Positions 19,605 through 30,314 of a DNA stretch of 64,000 nt are shown piece by piece. The stretch covers positions 248,001-312,000 of the forward strand of contig NZ_CP010975.1 of NCBI RefSeq assembly GCF_000981765.1, in the 5' to 3' direction. The notes beneath the pieces are model-generated. The model did not search any database, was not told the DNA's origin, and saw only the letters and a list, made by a program, of their open reading frames with translations. How positions within the stretch are numbered: the first letter of the stretch is position 1; each line of letters starts with the position of its first letter. Source of the stretch: Kangiella geojedonensis. GTDB taxonomy: Bacteria > Pseudomonadota > Gammaproteobacteria > Enterobacterales > Kangiellaceae. The position numbers and the translations under genes were made by a program.

Positions 19605-20501
19605 TTAATTAACACTGTCGCTTGGCGACGTATTGCTCAGGAACGTCATGACATCCTGCTCTGTAAAGATTTCTTTGTGGCTACAAAAATCGCAAACTAA
19701 GTCAATTTGTCCGCCATTTTCCTGAACCATTTCGATTAACTCTGCTGGTTGGATAGTCGCTAAAGCTTTTTCATTACGCTCACGAGAGCAGCCGCATTGG
19801 AATTGTATCTGCTTCTCAGGGTAAACCGTTACTTCATCTTGGTTAAACAGTCGGTAAAGCAACTCTTGATGAGAAATATCCAAGGCTTCTTCCGCCGTTA
19901 ATGTTTCAGCAAGTGCTTTGACATGCTCAAAGGCGGCTGATTTATCTTCTGAGGATGTAGAATCTTGTGAGTTACCAGGCATGGCCTGTAAAAAAAGTCC
20001 GAATACTTTGTCATCGCTGGCAAATAACTGAATATAAGTGGGCAATTGTTCGGAGCGAACAAAGTACTCTTCAAGGCAGTCAGACAGCTCAGAGTTTTCG
20101 AGTGGCACTACGCCTTGATATCGTTTGCCTTGAGCAGGCTCAATAGTAATGGCCATCTGCCCTCCTTGAGTCCATTGCGCAAAATCTAGCGAATCTGTCA
20201 ATTGCTCTTGGTCTAGGTGAGTTAATCCACGGATGTAGCCTTGATGCGTGCATTCTGTGAGTAGTAACTTCACTGCTGAAGGGCTTTGTAACTGTAACGC
20301 CACCTTACCTTCAATTTTAATGATCTCGGCCATGAGTGCGGTAGCCGCTAATGCTTGTCCGAGCAGTTGTCGCTGAGCGGAGTTATAGTGATGTTGTTCA
20401 GCATGCTTTTCAATAATCGTCTGAAAGCTTTGCTCTAGACTAATAACTTCGCCCCGAATAGGCAGGTTTGCAAAGGTAAATCGTTGAATCGTATCTGACA
20501 T
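19605..20501 (-). CDS. hslO: Hsp33 redox-regulated chaperonin
   Basis: A 298-residue cytosolic holdase switched on by oxidation. The C-terminal zinc site has all four cysteines (QFQCGCSRER and LVCDFCSHK). The N-terminal domain shows YNSAQRQLLGQALAATALMAEIIK. I place the start at ATG 20501 (MSDTIQRF) with GGA about 8 nt upstream, not the longer ATG 20525. It is downstream of hslR on the same strand. Confidence 0.95.
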   Translation of the reverse strand: MSDTIQRFTFANLPIRGEVISLEQSFQTIIEKHAEQHHYNSAQRQLLGQALAATALMAEIIKIEGKVALQLQSPSAVKLLLTECTHQGYIRGLTHLDQEQLTDSLDFAQWTQGGQMAITIEPAQGKRYQGVVPLENSELSDCLEEYFVRSEQLPTYIQLFASDDKVFGLFLQAMPGNSQDSTSSEDKSAAFEHVKALAETLTAEEALDISHQELLYRLFNQDEVTVYPEKQIQFQCGCSRERNEKALATIQPAELIEMVQENGGQIDLVCDFCSHKEIFTEQDVMTFLSNTSPSDSVN

Positions 20502-20562
20502 TGTTATTCCAGTTGGTTGTCTCAAAAGGGTTGTTATAAACGTACAAATTACTGTATCTAGA

Positions 20563-20940
20563 TCAGTTGTCTCGTTTAAAACGATGAATTTGGCGTCGCT
20601 GGCGTTTATCAGGCTTTCCTTCGGTTTTCGGCATTGACTGACGCTGTACAGCTAAGGCTTCTCGTTGCTTGATGCTGTCGGCAGTTTCTTCATAGAGCGT
20701 TTGAGCAATTTTAGCAGGCCCTCTTTTATCGGATAAGCCCTCGACGATAACGGTTTTTTCATGAAAGCCTTGTCTGATCTTTAAGCTCATGCCCTTCGTC
20801 ACTACTCTGCTGGCTTTGCCTTTCACGCCATCACAATGAACTTTACCGCCGTCTATGGCTTCTTTGGCGATTGAGCGGGTTTTGAAAAAGCGGGCTGCCC
20901 ATAACCATTTGTCTAACCTCACAGAATTGTCAGCTGTCAT
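20563..20940 (-). CDS. hslR: Heat shock protein 15, RNA-binding
   Basis: A 125-residue protein with an S4 RNA-binding domain: VRLDKWLWAARFFKTRSIAKEAIDGGKVH then RVVTKGMSLKIRQG, and a basic tail. Hsp15 rescues stalled 50S subunits with nascent chains after heat stress. It is paired with hslO, the usual arrangement. Confidence 0.93.
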   Translation of the reverse strand: MTADNSVRLDKWLWAARFFKTRSIAKEAIDGGKVHCDGVKGKASRVVTKGMSLKIRQGFHEKTVIVEGLSDKRGPAKIAQTLYEETADSIKQREALAVQRQSMPKTEGKPDKRQRRQIHRFKRDN

Positions 20941-21092
20941 CTTGAACCTTACCTATCTTTACAGTATCTTGTCTTGCTTTTCCACGATTTGAGTGGGAAT
21001 ATGCTTATTATAAGCCATCTCAAAGAAAGATGGCTAAATTTAACGTGGGGATTTAATTCGGGATTACAACGGAAACCCGTAGAAATACTATA

Positions 21093-22082
21093 ATGAATTC
21101 AACGATGAACAATTTCACCCAATTCGTGCAACAGCGGGGTAGGTTAGTAGCACGAATTGTAGCCTTGATATTGGCTATAATCAGCCTTTATGTCTTGGCA
21201 AAACTTGTTTGGTTGTGGATTGAGTTTTTTCAACCACCACCAGAACTTGTACCTGTAAAAAGTGCTCCTGCCCCAAAAAAACAAGCAACGGTCAATGTTG
21301 AGGCTATTGCTGGCCTACACATTTTTGGCGAAGCCAATGCCCCAGTTGAAGAGCAAGTGGAAGCTGAAGAGACCAAGCTGAACCTTAAGCTATTGGGCAC
21401 TTATGTGTCTTCGGAAGATAAGTTAAGTAGCGCTATTATTGAAGCGAATGGTAGCCAAGAATCAGTTTACTTCATCGGCGATAAACTGAAAGTTCGTGGG
21501 CAAGTGACGTTACATAAAGTCGAAACGTTACAAGTCATTTTGAAAAATGGTGGTAAGTTCGAAACCTTAACGTTAGTCGAACAGCTCAATCAACAGGTGA
21601 TGTCATCGGCAAAAAAGCCTGAGCTAAAGTCTGAAAATGGCCCTCAGCGGACGATCGATAAAAGTCGCGATGCACGCCTGAGTCGAGAATTGGCTGAGAT
21701 GAAAGAGCAGATTTATACCAATCCTCAGGCATTAAAAGACATCGCAAATGTTCAGCCTGTGGTTGATGCCGGCGGTCAAGTTAGCGGTTTTAAGGTGTCA
21801 CCTGGAAAAGATCCAAGGATGTTTACGCGTCTCGGTTTACGCCGTAACGATGTGATAACGTCTGTGAATGGTCAAAAATTAAGCAATGAGGGCATGATGG
21901 GTGTTATGAATGAGTTGAGTAACTCCGATTCAGTTGAAGTGACCATTCAGCGTAATGGCCAGCCAGTCACCCTAATACTTGGAATTTCTGATATGGGCAG
22001 TCAACGCCCTCGTTCAAACTCTAGACCAAATATAGAGCCGAACTTAGAAAAGAGAGAAGGCAATGTTAGAGAAATTAAATAG
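21093..22082 (+). CDS. gspC: Type II secretion protein C
   Basis: A 329-residue inner-membrane protein. One N-terminal span lies at about residues 23-45. The HR domain contains IAGLHIFGEA and NLKLLGTYVSSEDKLSSAII. A C-terminal PDZ-type domain (about 215-300) has GFKVSPGKDPRMFTRLGLR and NDVITSVNGQKL. GspC links the inner platform to the GspD secretin. It opens the gsp operon, which is divergent from hslR, and overlaps gspD by 20 nt. Confidence 0.93.
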   Translation: MNSTMNNFTQFVQQRGRLVARIVALILAIISLYVLAKLVWLWIEFFQPPPELVPVKSAPAPKKQATVNVEAIAGLHIFGEANAPVEEQVEAEETKLNLKLLGTYVSSEDKLSSAIIEANGSQESVYFIGDKLKVRGQVTLHKVETLQVILKNGGKFETLTLVEQLNQQVMSSAKKPELKSENGPQRTIDKSRDARLSRELAEMKEQIYTNPQALKDIANVQPVVDAGGQVSGFKVSPGKDPRMFTRLGLRRNDVITSVNGQKLSNEGMMGVMNELSNSDSVEVTIQRNGQPVTLILGISDMGSQRPRSNSRPNIEPNLEKREGNVREIK

Positions 22083-24243
22083 TCAGGATAACTATAAACA
22101 AAAGCAGTCAACGTGGAAGCACGGGGCGATCATGGGGCTATTTGCCCTGTCGCTATTATTTTCATCCGCTATGGTGAAGGCTGAGCGCTTGAATGTTCGG
22201 GATGCGGACATCCGTGAAGTGGTTGAAACGGTTGCGCGAATTACAGGAAAGACAATGCTTGTCGACCCTCGCGTAAAAGGTCTTAAAGTTACCATTATTT
22301 CTAACCATGATCACAGTAAAGAAGATATCTATAACATTTTTGTGTCGACTCTTCAGATTCATGGTTTTCAGGCAATCGAAAACAATGGCGTCATTAAAAT
22401 TGTGCAAGACCAAAAAGCACGTTATGAAGCGTCGCCTGTAAATGTAAAGAGCCCTAGGGCATATGGTGATCAAGCCATCACCCAGGTTATTCCAGTGCAA
22501 AATGTGGATGCACAGCAAATCATGAACGTGTTACGCCCACTGGTATCACCTCAATCAGGTCATTTATTTGCGGTTCAAGGGACTAACACCTTGATTTTGC
22601 ACGACTCGGCGTCAAACGTAGAGCGGATTACTAAAATTATTGAACGGACTGATAAGGCTAACGATGAAGAAATTGAAGTTATTCAGTTGAAGCATGCGTC
22701 TGCTGGTGAAATTGTCCGTATCTTAGAAAGCTTAAATCGAGGCGGTCAGCAGGAGCGAGTCAACCAGGTTCAACAGCCACGCTATGTAGCGGATGAACGT
22801 ACTAACAGCATTTTGTTGAGCGCTGGTAATCGCCAGCGTATTCGTTTACGAGCTTTGATCCATAGCTTAGATCGCCAATTGGATAATACCGGCAACACAA
22901 AGACGGTTTTCTTAAAGTATGCGAAAGCTGAGCATGTATCAGAAGTATTGCAAGGTATTGGTGAAATAAAGAAGAAAGAAGAAGCAGCGAATGCCGGCCG
23001 TGCTGGTGGCGCTAGCGGTGGCGGCGGTGCTGCCGCAAAGAGAGCGCTTTATTCGGTGCAGTTCCACGAAGAAACCAATGCGCTCGTATTAACCGCTCCG
23101 CCAGATATGATGCGTGAGTTTGACTCTGTTATCCGCAGTTTGGATATCCGTCGTAAGCAAGTGCATGTGGAAGCGATTATTGTCGAGATTTCTGATACCA
23201 CAGCAAAAGAGTTAGGTATTCAGTGGTTGTTCTCACCAAGCGGCTCAGGAACTCAACCAGCCGGAATTATTAACTTCAATAATACGGGTACGACGATTGG
23301 GCAAGTAGCCGGTGGTGCGATCGCTAACCGTGGTCAAGAAGAAGAGGTGTTTACGCGAGATCCCGAAACAGGCGAGATTACAGGTACTGAAACCAGAACT
23401 ACTGGTGGTGACAATGGTGCTGCTTTGGCAGAAGTGTTAGGCGGTTTGCAAGGTGCTGGTCTAGGTATCGCCCGTATGAGTCAATCTGGTTTGAGTTGGG
23501 CGGCCTTTATTAAAGCCCTAGAAGGCGTTACCGACTCAAATACATTAGCGCGTCCAAGTGTGACCACGCTGGATAATGTGGAAGCAATATTCAAAGCGGG
23601 TCAGGAAATTCCTATTATTACCGGTTCTACCTTAGGCGATAATAATTCGAATCCATTCCAGAATGTAGAACGTAAAGATGTTGGTGTGATGTTGAAACTA
23701 ACGCCGCAGATTAATGAAGGTAATTATGTCCGTCTGGATATTGAGCAGGAAGTCTCGTCGATTGCTGGCTCAACTGCGGTAGACGTGGTGACCAATAAGC
23801 GTGAAGTTAAAACCTCTGTACTGGTACCGAATGGTGGCTTAGTCGTGTTAGGTGGCTTGATTGACGATGATATTCAGCAAAGTTCGCAGAAAGTACCTAT
23901 TTTGGGTGATATACCAATTATAGGTCATGCATTTAAGTCTGAACGAACTCAAAAAATCAAACGTAATTTGATGGTGTTTATTCACCCTCGAGTGCTAGAA
24001 GATGACAAAGATTTACGTGAAGTCAGTAATGCTAAATACAGCTACATGCGCGCTCAACAAATTGAGCAAGCTAATAAAGGCATTAGTTTAATGCCAAGTG
24101 CTGAAGCGCCGGTATTGCCAACTTATGATGAAGCTTTAGTGTTACCACCTAGCTTTGAAGAATATTTAGATAAAGACGTATTGCTTGACCAGCAGGGCGG
24201 CGCTGCAGAAGACCACACTGATCAAGAGGCAGACGAAGAGTAA
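22063..24243 (+). CDS. gspD: Type II secretion outer-membrane secretin
   Basis: A 726-residue secretin that forms the outer-membrane channel. The signal peptide ends near residue 33 ([11 protein letters not shown]). N0 begins with [20 protein letters not shown], followed by N1-N3 with [17 protein letters not shown]. The secretin core has [28 protein letters not shown] and [15 protein letters not shown] Gly/Ala-rich linker lies near residue 315. An acidic tail follows the core. Confidence 0.96.
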   Translation: MLEKLNSQDNYKQKQSTWKHGAIMGLFALSLLFSSAMVKAERLNVRDADIREVVETVARITGKTMLVDPRVKGLKVTIISNHDHSKEDIYNIFVSTLQIHGFQAIENNGVIKIVQDQKARYEASPVNVKSPRAYGDQAITQVIPVQNVDAQQIMNVLRPLVSPQSGHLFAVQGTNTLILHDSASNVERITKIIERTDKANDEEIEVIQLKHASAGEIVRILESLNRGGQQERVNQVQQPRYVADERTNSILLSAGNRQRIRLRALIHSLDRQLDNTGNTKTVFLKYAKAEHVSEVLQGIGEIKKKEEAANAGRAGGASGGGGAAAKRALYSVQFHEETNALVLTAPPDMMREFDSVIRSLDIRRKQVHVEAIIVEISDTTAKELGIQWLFSPSGSGTQPAGIINFNNTGTTIGQVAGGAIANRGQEEEVFTRDPETGEITGTETRTTGGDNGAALAEVLGGLQGAGLGIARMSQSGLSWAAFIKALEGVTDSNTLARPSVTTLDNVEAIFKAGQEIPIITGSTLGDNNSNPFQNVERKDVGVMLKLTPQINEGNYVRLDIEQEVSSIAGSTAVDVVTNKREVKTSVLVPNGGLVVLGGLIDDDIQQSSQKVPILGDIPIIGHAFKSERTQKIKRNLMVFIHPRVLEDDKDLREVSNAKYSYMRAQQIEQANKGISLMPSAEAPVLPTYDEALVLPPSFEEYLDKDVLLDQQGGAAEDHTDQEADEE

Positions 24244-25775
24244 TGTCAGAGCAACTTGAGACAGGCATTGGGCTGGAAGAGGAAACGGAGAAAACTGTTG
24301 AGGTTGGTCGTTTTCGTGCGATGCCATTCAGCTTTGCGAAAAGGCATGGTGTCTTTTTAAAAGAGACTGATAATGAGGTTAAGTGCTTTATGAGAGAAGG
24401 CGCGTCACCTCAGGCTCTGCTCGAAGTTCGTCGCCATTACCCTCAGTCCTTTCAACTTGAGTGGCTTGATGAATCAGCTTTTGAGAAAGAGCTGAGCGCC
24501 TATTATCAATCGGGAACCACCGACGCTCGCCAAACGATGGAAGATTTGGGCGATGAGATGGACTTATTCCGTTTGGCGGAAGAGCTGCCAGAAACGGAAG
24601 ACCTTCTTGAAGCTGAAGATGACGCACCAATCATTAAGTTGATCAACGCATTATTGACTGAAGCCATCAAAGAGAACGCCTCAGATATTCATATTGAAAC
24701 CTTTGAGAAAACACTTTCAGTACGCTTCCGTGTCGACGGAGTATTGCGTGAGGTGTTGCAGCCGAGCCGTAAGTTGGCGCCGTTGTTAGTCTCTCGAATT
24801 AAAGTTATGGGTAAGCTGGATATCGCTGAAAAACGTATTCCGCAAGATGGCCGTATTGCCTTGAGAATTGCAAACAGGGCGGTTGATGTACGTGTATCGA
24901 CTATGCCTTCGAGCCATGGCGAGCGCGTGGTATTGCGTTTGTTAGATAAAGAAGCTGGACGGCTAGATTTTAAACATCTTGGTATGCAGCCGGATACCAT
25001 GGAATTAATGGGCGATTTGCTGCATAAACCTCACGGTATTATTTTAGTCACAGGCCCTACTGGTTCTGGTAAAACTACAACCTTGTATGCCGGTTTATCA
25101 TTACTGAATAATACAACGCGGAATATTTTAACGGTTGAAGACCCGATTGAGTACTTGATTGATGGTATCGGTCAAACTCAGGTGAATCCGAAGGTTGATA
25201 TGACGTTTGCTCGTGGACTTAGAGCCATTTTGCGTCAGGACCCCGATGTGGTGATGATTGGTGAGATTCGTGATTTGGAGACAGCACAGATTGCTGTTCA
25301 AGCGAGTTTAACCGGTCACTTAGTCTTATCAACGCTACATACAAACACTGCGATTGGTGCTGTAACTCGTATGCAGGACATGGGGGTAGAACCTTTCCTT
25401 TTGTCTTCAAGCTTATTAGGTGTCTTGGCGCAGCGACTTGTTCGCCGTTTGTGTGAGGATTGTAAGCAGCCTGCAACGGCAAATGAAAAAGAGTGCGAAT
25501 TAATGGGCTTTGACCCTCAAGATCCCCCAACGATTTATCATCCAGTAGGATGCGACACCTGTAATCAACAAGGTTTTCGGGGCCGTCAGGGGATTTATGA
25601 ATTAGTACTTATTGATGATCAGATGCGAACCATGATCCACAACAATAATAGCGAGCAAGAAATGGAACGCCATGCACGACAAGCAACACCAAGTATTCGT
25701 GCTGATGGTCGTCACCGAGTTCTTCAAGGTATCACCACTGTTGAAGAAGTGCTACGTGTTACTCGGGAGGATTAA
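24243..25775 (+). CDS. gspE: Type II secretion ATPase
   Basis: A 510-residue cytoplasmic hexameric ATPase that drives pseudopilus assembly. Walker A is [15 protein letters not shown]. The Asp box and His box are [20 protein letters not shown] and [11 protein letters not shown], and Walker B is [13 protein letters not shown] zinc-binding tetracysteine loop (CEDC then CDTC) lies near the C terminus. The ATG shares one base with the gspD stop. Confidence 0.97.
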   Translation: MSEQLETGIGLEEETEKTVEVGRFRAMPFSFAKRHGVFLKETDNEVKCFMREGASPQALLEVRRHYPQSFQLEWLDESAFEKELSAYYQSGTTDARQTMEDLGDEMDLFRLAEELPETEDLLEAEDDAPIIKLINALLTEAIKENASDIHIETFEKTLSVRFRVDGVLREVLQPSRKLAPLLVSRIKVMGKLDIAEKRIPQDGRIALRIANRAVDVRVSTMPSSHGERVVLRLLDKEAGRLDFKHLGMQPDTMELMGDLLHKPHGIILVTGPTGSGKTTTLYAGLSLLNNTTRNILTVEDPIEYLIDGIGQTQVNPKVDMTFARGLRAILRQDPDVVMIGEIRDLETAQIAVQASLTGHLVLSTLHTNTAIGAVTRMQDMGVEPFLLSSSLLGVLAQRLVRRLCEDCKQPATANEKECELMGFDPQDPPTIYHPVGCDTCNQQGFRGRQGIYELVLIDDQMRTMIHNNNSEQEMERHARQATPSIRADGRHRVLQGITTVEEVLRVTRED

Positions 25776-26995
25776 TGGCTGCGTTCGAGTATGTTGCGCT
25801 TGATGCTAAAGGCAAGCAGAAAAAAGGTGTTTTAGAAGGCGACACAGCACGTCAAATACGGCAACAGTTGCGTGAGAAGCAATTAACCCCTCTTGATGTC
25901 AATCATATTGGCGATGCGCATCGCAAAAAAGATAAAGGCGGTGGTTTCTTTGGCCCTAAAATCAGCGTTGCGGATTTGGCTTTAGTCACACGTCAATTGG
26001 CAACATTAGTAAGAGCAGCATTACCGATTGAAGAATCTCTTAAGGCAGTAGCTGAGCAAACAGAGAAAGCAAAAGTAAAAACGATTATGCTTGGCGTGCG
26101 AGCCAAGGTAATGGAAGGCCATACCCTAGCTGATGGCTTATCAGAGTTTCCCAGTGTATTTAACGAATTATATCGTTCGATGGTCGCTGCAGGTGAGCGC
26201 GCGGGCCATTTAGACAAGGTCCTTAATCGTCTCGCTGACTATACTGAGCGTCGTCAGAAAATTAGCACTAAGGTTTCCGCTGCGATGGTCTATCCTATCG
26301 TGCTTATTTTGGTTGCTGTCGGTGTGGTGGCTGGTCTCATGGTTTTTGCGGTACCAAAAGTGGTTGAACAATTTCAACATATGGGTGAAGAGCTCCCAAC
26401 CATTACTAAAGTTTTGATTGGCCTGAGTGACTTCACCATTTCATACGGCATTTATGTTTTAATTGCGGCTGTGCTACTTATGTTCGGCTTTAAAGTGTGG
26501 CTGAGAAAGGGTGAAAATCGATTGAGATGGCATGCCACCATATTAAAAATTCCTGTTATCGGTCGTTTGTCGAAAAATCTAAACACCGCACAGTTTGCAA
26601 GTACCATGAATATCTTACATTCCAGTGGCGTCCCGCTTTTAGAGGCGATGAACATTGGTGGTAAGGTTCTGTCTAATTTAAAGATGCGTAAAGCGATTAA
26701 TGAGGCGGCGGTAAAAGTTCGTGAAGGCGGAAGTTTAAAGATGGCGTTGCAACAAACCGGCGAATTTCCTCCCATGATGATCCATATGATTGGTAGTGGG
26801 GAAGCTTCAGGTGAGCTGGAACACATGTTAGAACAAGTATCAGAAAACCAAGAAACATTGTTCGAAAATAGTATTGATGTGGCACTAAATATTATGGGGC
26901 CACTGATTATTTTAGCGTTAGGCGGCATGGTTATGTTTATCGTTGCGGCGATGATGTTACCAATTTTTGAAATGACTAACTCTATTACCAGTTAA
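25775..26995 (+). CDS. gspF: Type II secretion inner-membrane platform protein
   Basis: A 406-residue protein with two repeated cytoplasmic GspF domains and three membrane spans (near 170-190, 218-240, 375-398). Typical motifs are LALVTRQLATLVRAALPIEE, FPSVFNELYRSMVAAGERAG and FPPMMIHMIGSGEASGELE. It overlaps gspE by one base. Confidence 0.96.
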   Translation: MAAFEYVALDAKGKQKKGVLEGDTARQIRQQLREKQLTPLDVNHIGDAHRKKDKGGGFFGPKISVADLALVTRQLATLVRAALPIEESLKAVAEQTEKAKVKTIMLGVRAKVMEGHTLADGLSEFPSVFNELYRSMVAAGERAGHLDKVLNRLADYTERRQKISTKVSAAMVYPIVLILVAVGVVAGLMVFAVPKVVEQFQHMGEELPTITKVLIGLSDFTISYGIYVLIAAVLLMFGFKVWLRKGENRLRWHATILKIPVIGRLSKNLNTAQFASTMNILHSSGVPLLEAMNIGGKVLSNLKMRKAINEAAVKVREGGSLKMALQQTGEFPPMMIHMIGSGEASGELEHMLEQVSENQETLFENSIDVALNIMGPLIILALGGMVMFIVAAMMLPIFEMTNSITS

Positions 26996-27014
26996 ATAGA
27001 CGGAGATGGTTTTA

Positions 27015-27500
27015 ATGAAACGATTAAAGACATACAAAATGAAAAAACAGGTTAAAGGTTTTACTTTAACCGAAATCTTAATTGCTTTAGCAATTGTTGC
27101 GATTATGGGCACTTTCGTGACTTTAAGCTTGATGGGTAATGTGGATAAAGCAAACCTACAAAAATTGAAGGGTGACTTAAACACGCTAAAGACGGCGTTA
27201 AACTCTTACAAGATTGATAACGGTTTTTATCCATCAACAGAGCAGGGGTTAACGGCTCTGATTCGTCGACCTACGAGTGACCCTATTCCTCAAAATTATC
27301 AAAGTTCAGGGTACTTAGGTTCGAGTGCGGTACCAAAAGATCCTTGGAAGCGCGATTATATTTATATTTACCCGGGTCGACATGATGACTTCGATTTATA
27401 CACACTAGGTAATGATGGCCGAGAAGGTGGTGAAGGTGAGAATAAGGATATCGGCACTTGGAATTTACATGAAGCTAATTTCAACACCGAAAACCAATAA
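27015..27500 (+). CDS. gspG: Major type II pseudopilin
   Basis: A class III pseudopilin (161 residues from this start). The prepilin peptidase site is KG-FTLTEILIAL, with the conserved Glu five residues into the mature part. The calcium-site region GNDGREGGEGENKDIGTW and the alignment WKRDYIYIYPG support GspG. I prefer ATG 27015 because GGAG lies 9 nt upstream; ATG 27006 has that GGAG touching it. No prepilin peptidase gene is in the window. Confidence 0.95.
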   Translation: MKRLKTYKMKKQVKGFTLTEILIALAIVAIMGTFVTLSLMGNVDKANLQKLKGDLNTLKTALNSYKIDNGFYPSTEQGLTALIRRPTSDPIPQNYQSSGYLGSSAVPKDPWKRDYIYIYPGRHDDFDLYTLGNDGREGGEGENKDIGTWNLHEANFNTENQ

Positions 27501-28140
27501 ATTAACACCTATCAAAACATCTCTTCAAAAAGGCTTTACGCTCGTTGAGATTCTGATTGCGTTAATGATTGCCGCCATGATGATTTCGGTGGCAACCATT
27601 GCCTTGAATGACAACGAGCGAGCTGAACTCAAAACGAAATCGCGTCAACTCTATGGCTTACTTCAAGTTGCTCAAGAAGAGTCGATTATTCGGGGCATCG
27701 AGTTAGGCGTTCAGATCGAGTCGGACGGTTACTCGTTTATGATTTATAACGGTGGTAAGTGGCAACCGCTTGAGGATCATCGTTTGCTTAAAGCCATTGA
27801 GCTAGAAGAGCCTATTCGGATCGCAGTCAATCTAGAAGGTCAGGACGCTTTATTAGAAAATGAGCAGCCTGAAGACGAAGAGGCTCCTAGTCGTGACGGG
27901 GGAAGCGGCGATAGTTCAGAACAAGAAGACAGGAAAAGCAAATCAAAAACACCACAAATTTATATGCTGTCCAGTGGAGAGATGAACGAATTTGTAGTGA
28001 CGGTGGGTTTAGATCGGGATGAGCCTTTGTTTTATCGAATCCGTGGCAATTATGTTGGAGATATCGAGTTATCGAATGCTATAGAAGGTCATTATAGCCA
28101 TGACTGGGATAAAGATTTAGACGACGAAGATGATGAATAA
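27469..28140 (+). CDS. gspH: Minor pseudopilin H
   Basis: A pseudopilin with leader peptide ending QKG and mature start FTLVEILIALMIAAMMISV. The start at ATG 27469 gives 223 residues and overlaps gspG by 32 nt; an earlier ATG at 27412 would give an implausibly long leader. Its middle carries an acidic, Ser/Lys-rich insert (residues about 145-170) before the final beta strands. Confidence 0.9.
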   Translation: MKLISTPKTNKLTPIKTSLQKGFTLVEILIALMIAAMMISVATIALNDNERAELKTKSRQLYGLLQVAQEESIIRGIELGVQIESDGYSFMIYNGGKWQPLEDHRLLKAIELEEPIRIAVNLEGQDALLENEQPEDEEAPSRDGGSGDSSEQEDRKSKSKTPQIYMLSSGEMNEFVVTVGLDRDEPLFYRIRGNYVGDIELSNAIEGHYSHDWDKDLDDEDDE

Positions 28141-28531
28141 ACATATCAATCGACAATCTGGTTTGAGTCTACTAGAGCTGCTAATAGCGTTAGCAGTTTT
28201 AGCTATTTTTATTACGCCGATGTTGTCAGGTTTGTTTTCTTCAAGCATTGTTGCCTTGGGCAACTCTAAGGATAAGACTTTAGCTAATTTTGTAGCCCAA
28301 AATCACTTAGCTGAATTACAGATTGACAATGAGTGGCCATCTATTGGCACTCAACAAGGAACCACAGAGTTCGCTAACAGAGAGTGGGAGTGGGAGCGAA
28401 AAGTTGTAGGCACAGAAGTAGAGAGTATGCGTCGCGTTACCCTTTCCATTAGTTACGGTGCGCAGGGTATTTATACCATGACTGGTTTTGTCGGAAAAAA
28501 ATCTGACAAAGGTGGCGGAGAGCGGCGATGA
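28130..28531 (+). CDS. gspI: Minor pseudopilin I
   Basis: A 133-residue pseudopilin with cleavage after QSG and mature start LSLLELLIALAVLAIFITPM. The KTLANFVAQNHLAELQ stretch is characteristic of GspI. The start overlaps the gspH stop; a second ATG follows one codon later. Confidence 0.92.
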   Translation: MMNKHINRQSGLSLLELLIALAVLAIFITPMLSGLFSSSIVALGNSKDKTLANFVAQNHLAELQIDNEWPSIGTQQGTTEFANREWEWERKVVGTEVESMRRVTLSISYGAQGIYTMTGFVGKKSDKGGGERR

Positions 28532-29253
28532 TACGCTCCAACAAAGTCAAAGCTTTTACCCTCACTGAAGTGCTTATTGCGCTATTTATTTTTAGCGTGG
28601 TATTAGCAGGGGCTTTGCAGATATTTAACTTTATACAAGTTAGATCGGAAGCAAATGACAAACAGATTGAACGATTACGTGAAGTACAATTAGCATTTAG
28701 ACAGCTAGAAGAAGATATTCGATATATGGTGCCTCGCGATAGACGCGATGTTTTTGGTGACCGAGCTCCTTTGTTGAAGGCTGAGTCTCAGAGTGCTAAC
28801 AACTATATAGAGTTCACAAGAAGTGGTTGGCGAAATCCAGCAAAGATTAAGCGCAGTAATTTGCAGCATGTTAAATACGAGTTCGTCGATGACCGTATTG
28901 AACGCCACCATTGGATTTTTGTGGATAGCGCACGAGATGATCAGGAGTTATCGCGCGACTTCCTGACGCAAGTTGAAGAGTTTCATTTAGAATTTCTAAC
29001 AGAAGGAACTTGGAAGAAAGAGTGGTTGGTTGATGATGACCAAAGACTAGCAATGCCAGAAGCAATCAAGGTTACGGTTGTGCTGGAAGATTATGGTGAG
29101 CTTTACAGGTTGTTCCCAATGCCTCGGTTTGAGGTGTCTGCTGGCGATGATACTGAGCGTCAACCATCGACCCCTAATGGTCGTGACGGTGGAAATAATG
29201 ATCAAGATACTGGTGATGGGCGAGGTAAAAGCTTAAGGAGCGACGACTCATGA
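28528..29253 (+). CDS. gspJ: Minor pseudopilin J
   Basis: A 241-residue pseudopilin with leader ending VKA and mature start FTLTEVLIALFIFSVVLAGA. The RLREVQLAFRQLEEDIRYMVPR stretch is the GspJ signature. The last 35 residues are a Gly/Asp/Asn/Arg-rich tail not seen in classical GspJ. It overlaps gspI and gspK by 4 nt each. Confidence 0.92.
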   Translation: MIRSNKVKAFTLTEVLIALFIFSVVLAGALQIFNFIQVRSEANDKQIERLREVQLAFRQLEEDIRYMVPRDRRDVFGDRAPLLKAESQSANNYIEFTRSGWRNPAKIKRSNLQHVKYEFVDDRIERHHWIFVDSARDDQELSRDFLTQVEEFHLEFLTEGTWKKEWLVDDDQRLAMPEAIKVTVVLEDYGELYRLFPMPRFEVSAGDDTERQPSTPNGRDGGNNDQDTGDGRGKSLRSDDS

Positions 29254-30311
29254 AGGCTTTAGACAAGAACCGCGGAGTGGCTCTGATTACTGTGCTTATT
29301 ATCTTCTCAGTGTTGAGTATTTTGGCCATACAGATTCTAAATACACAGCAAATGCATTTGCAGCGCACAGCCAATATTATTAATGGTTCTAGAGCCTACC
29401 AATATATGTATGGAGCTGAGGTATTTGCCACCGAGCAGTTAAAACAGTACTTTAAAGACAGTAAAGCGGAGCGTGTTCACCGTAACCAACCTTGGGCTGA
29501 AGGTGGCATCGCTTTTGAAATTGAGCAAGGGTTGGGGCAACTTCAGGGTGAATTGCGTGATATGCATAGTTGCTTCAACATCAATAGCATCCTCATGGAA
29601 ACCGAGGATGCAGGTACAGGAGCCGATGGTCAACCACTGGGTGGTGGCACGAGTATCGGTGGTGGCAGCGGTGGAGAAAAATCCACGGGCAGTGACTCCG
29701 GCGGAAGCGGTATGCCTGGCGTTGATTTGTTTGCTAAATTGCTTGAATCTCATATAGAAGATGGTGAAACCTCACCTCAGGCTCTAGCGGTAGCGACAAA
29801 AGATTTTATTGATGAAGATCAGGAGCCTACAGGTATAGATGGCGCGGAAGATTACACCTATACAGGATTGCAAGTTCCTTATCGAACAGCTGATACGCTG
29901 TTAGCACATACCAGTGAGTTGATGGTCATTAAAGGTTTTAATGCTGAGACTTATGACTCAGTGAAAGAATATTTATGCGTACTACCAACCACTGAGGGTA
30001 CCATTAACGTTAATACTGTTAAGCCTGAGCATGCCGAGCTAGTTTGGATGCTACTCGATGAAGTGGAGTTGTCGCAGGTTCGTCAGGCTTTGCAGGAGTT
30101 GCCAGAAGATGGCTATGACGAAAATAGCTTCTTTGAAGCGCTAGGTAGCGGAAAGGTGTCGGAGCAGGGCAAAGGCAGACTGGTTTATGATAGTAAATAT
30201 ATGCTACTGAAGGCTGAAGCCAGAGTGAGTACAGGAACTGCTGTTGTGCACTCTTTAATGTTAAAAAATGATAATGAATTTCATGTGGTTGCACGCCACA
30301 TTGGAGAATAA
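29250..30311 (+). CDS. gspK: Minor pseudopilin K (pseudopilus tip)
   Basis: A 353-residue protein with the atypical pseudopilin start RGVALITVLIIFSVLSILAI, which lacks the Glu5 of other pseudopilins, as usual for GspK. LRDMHSCFNINSI and the later AVATKDFIDEDQEP and GTINVNTVKPE stretches are the family alpha-domain marks. A Gly/Ser-rich insert lies at residues about 118-155. Confidence 0.93.
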   Translation: MKALDKNRGVALITVLIIFSVLSILAIQILNTQQMHLQRTANIINGSRAYQYMYGAEVFATEQLKQYFKDSKAERVHRNQPWAEGGIAFEIEQGLGQLQGELRDMHSCFNINSILMETEDAGTGADGQPLGGGTSIGGGSGGEKSTGSDSGGSGMPGVDLFAKLLESHIEDGETSPQALAVATKDFIDEDQEPTGIDGAEDYTYTGLQVPYRTADTLLAHTSELMVIKGFNAETYDSVKEYLCVLPTTEGTINVNTVKPEHAELVWMLLDEVELSQVRQALQELPEDGYDENSFFEALGSGKVSEQGKGRLVYDSKYMLLKAEARVSTGTAVVHSLMLKNDNEFHVVARHIGE

Positions 30312-30314
30312 ATA

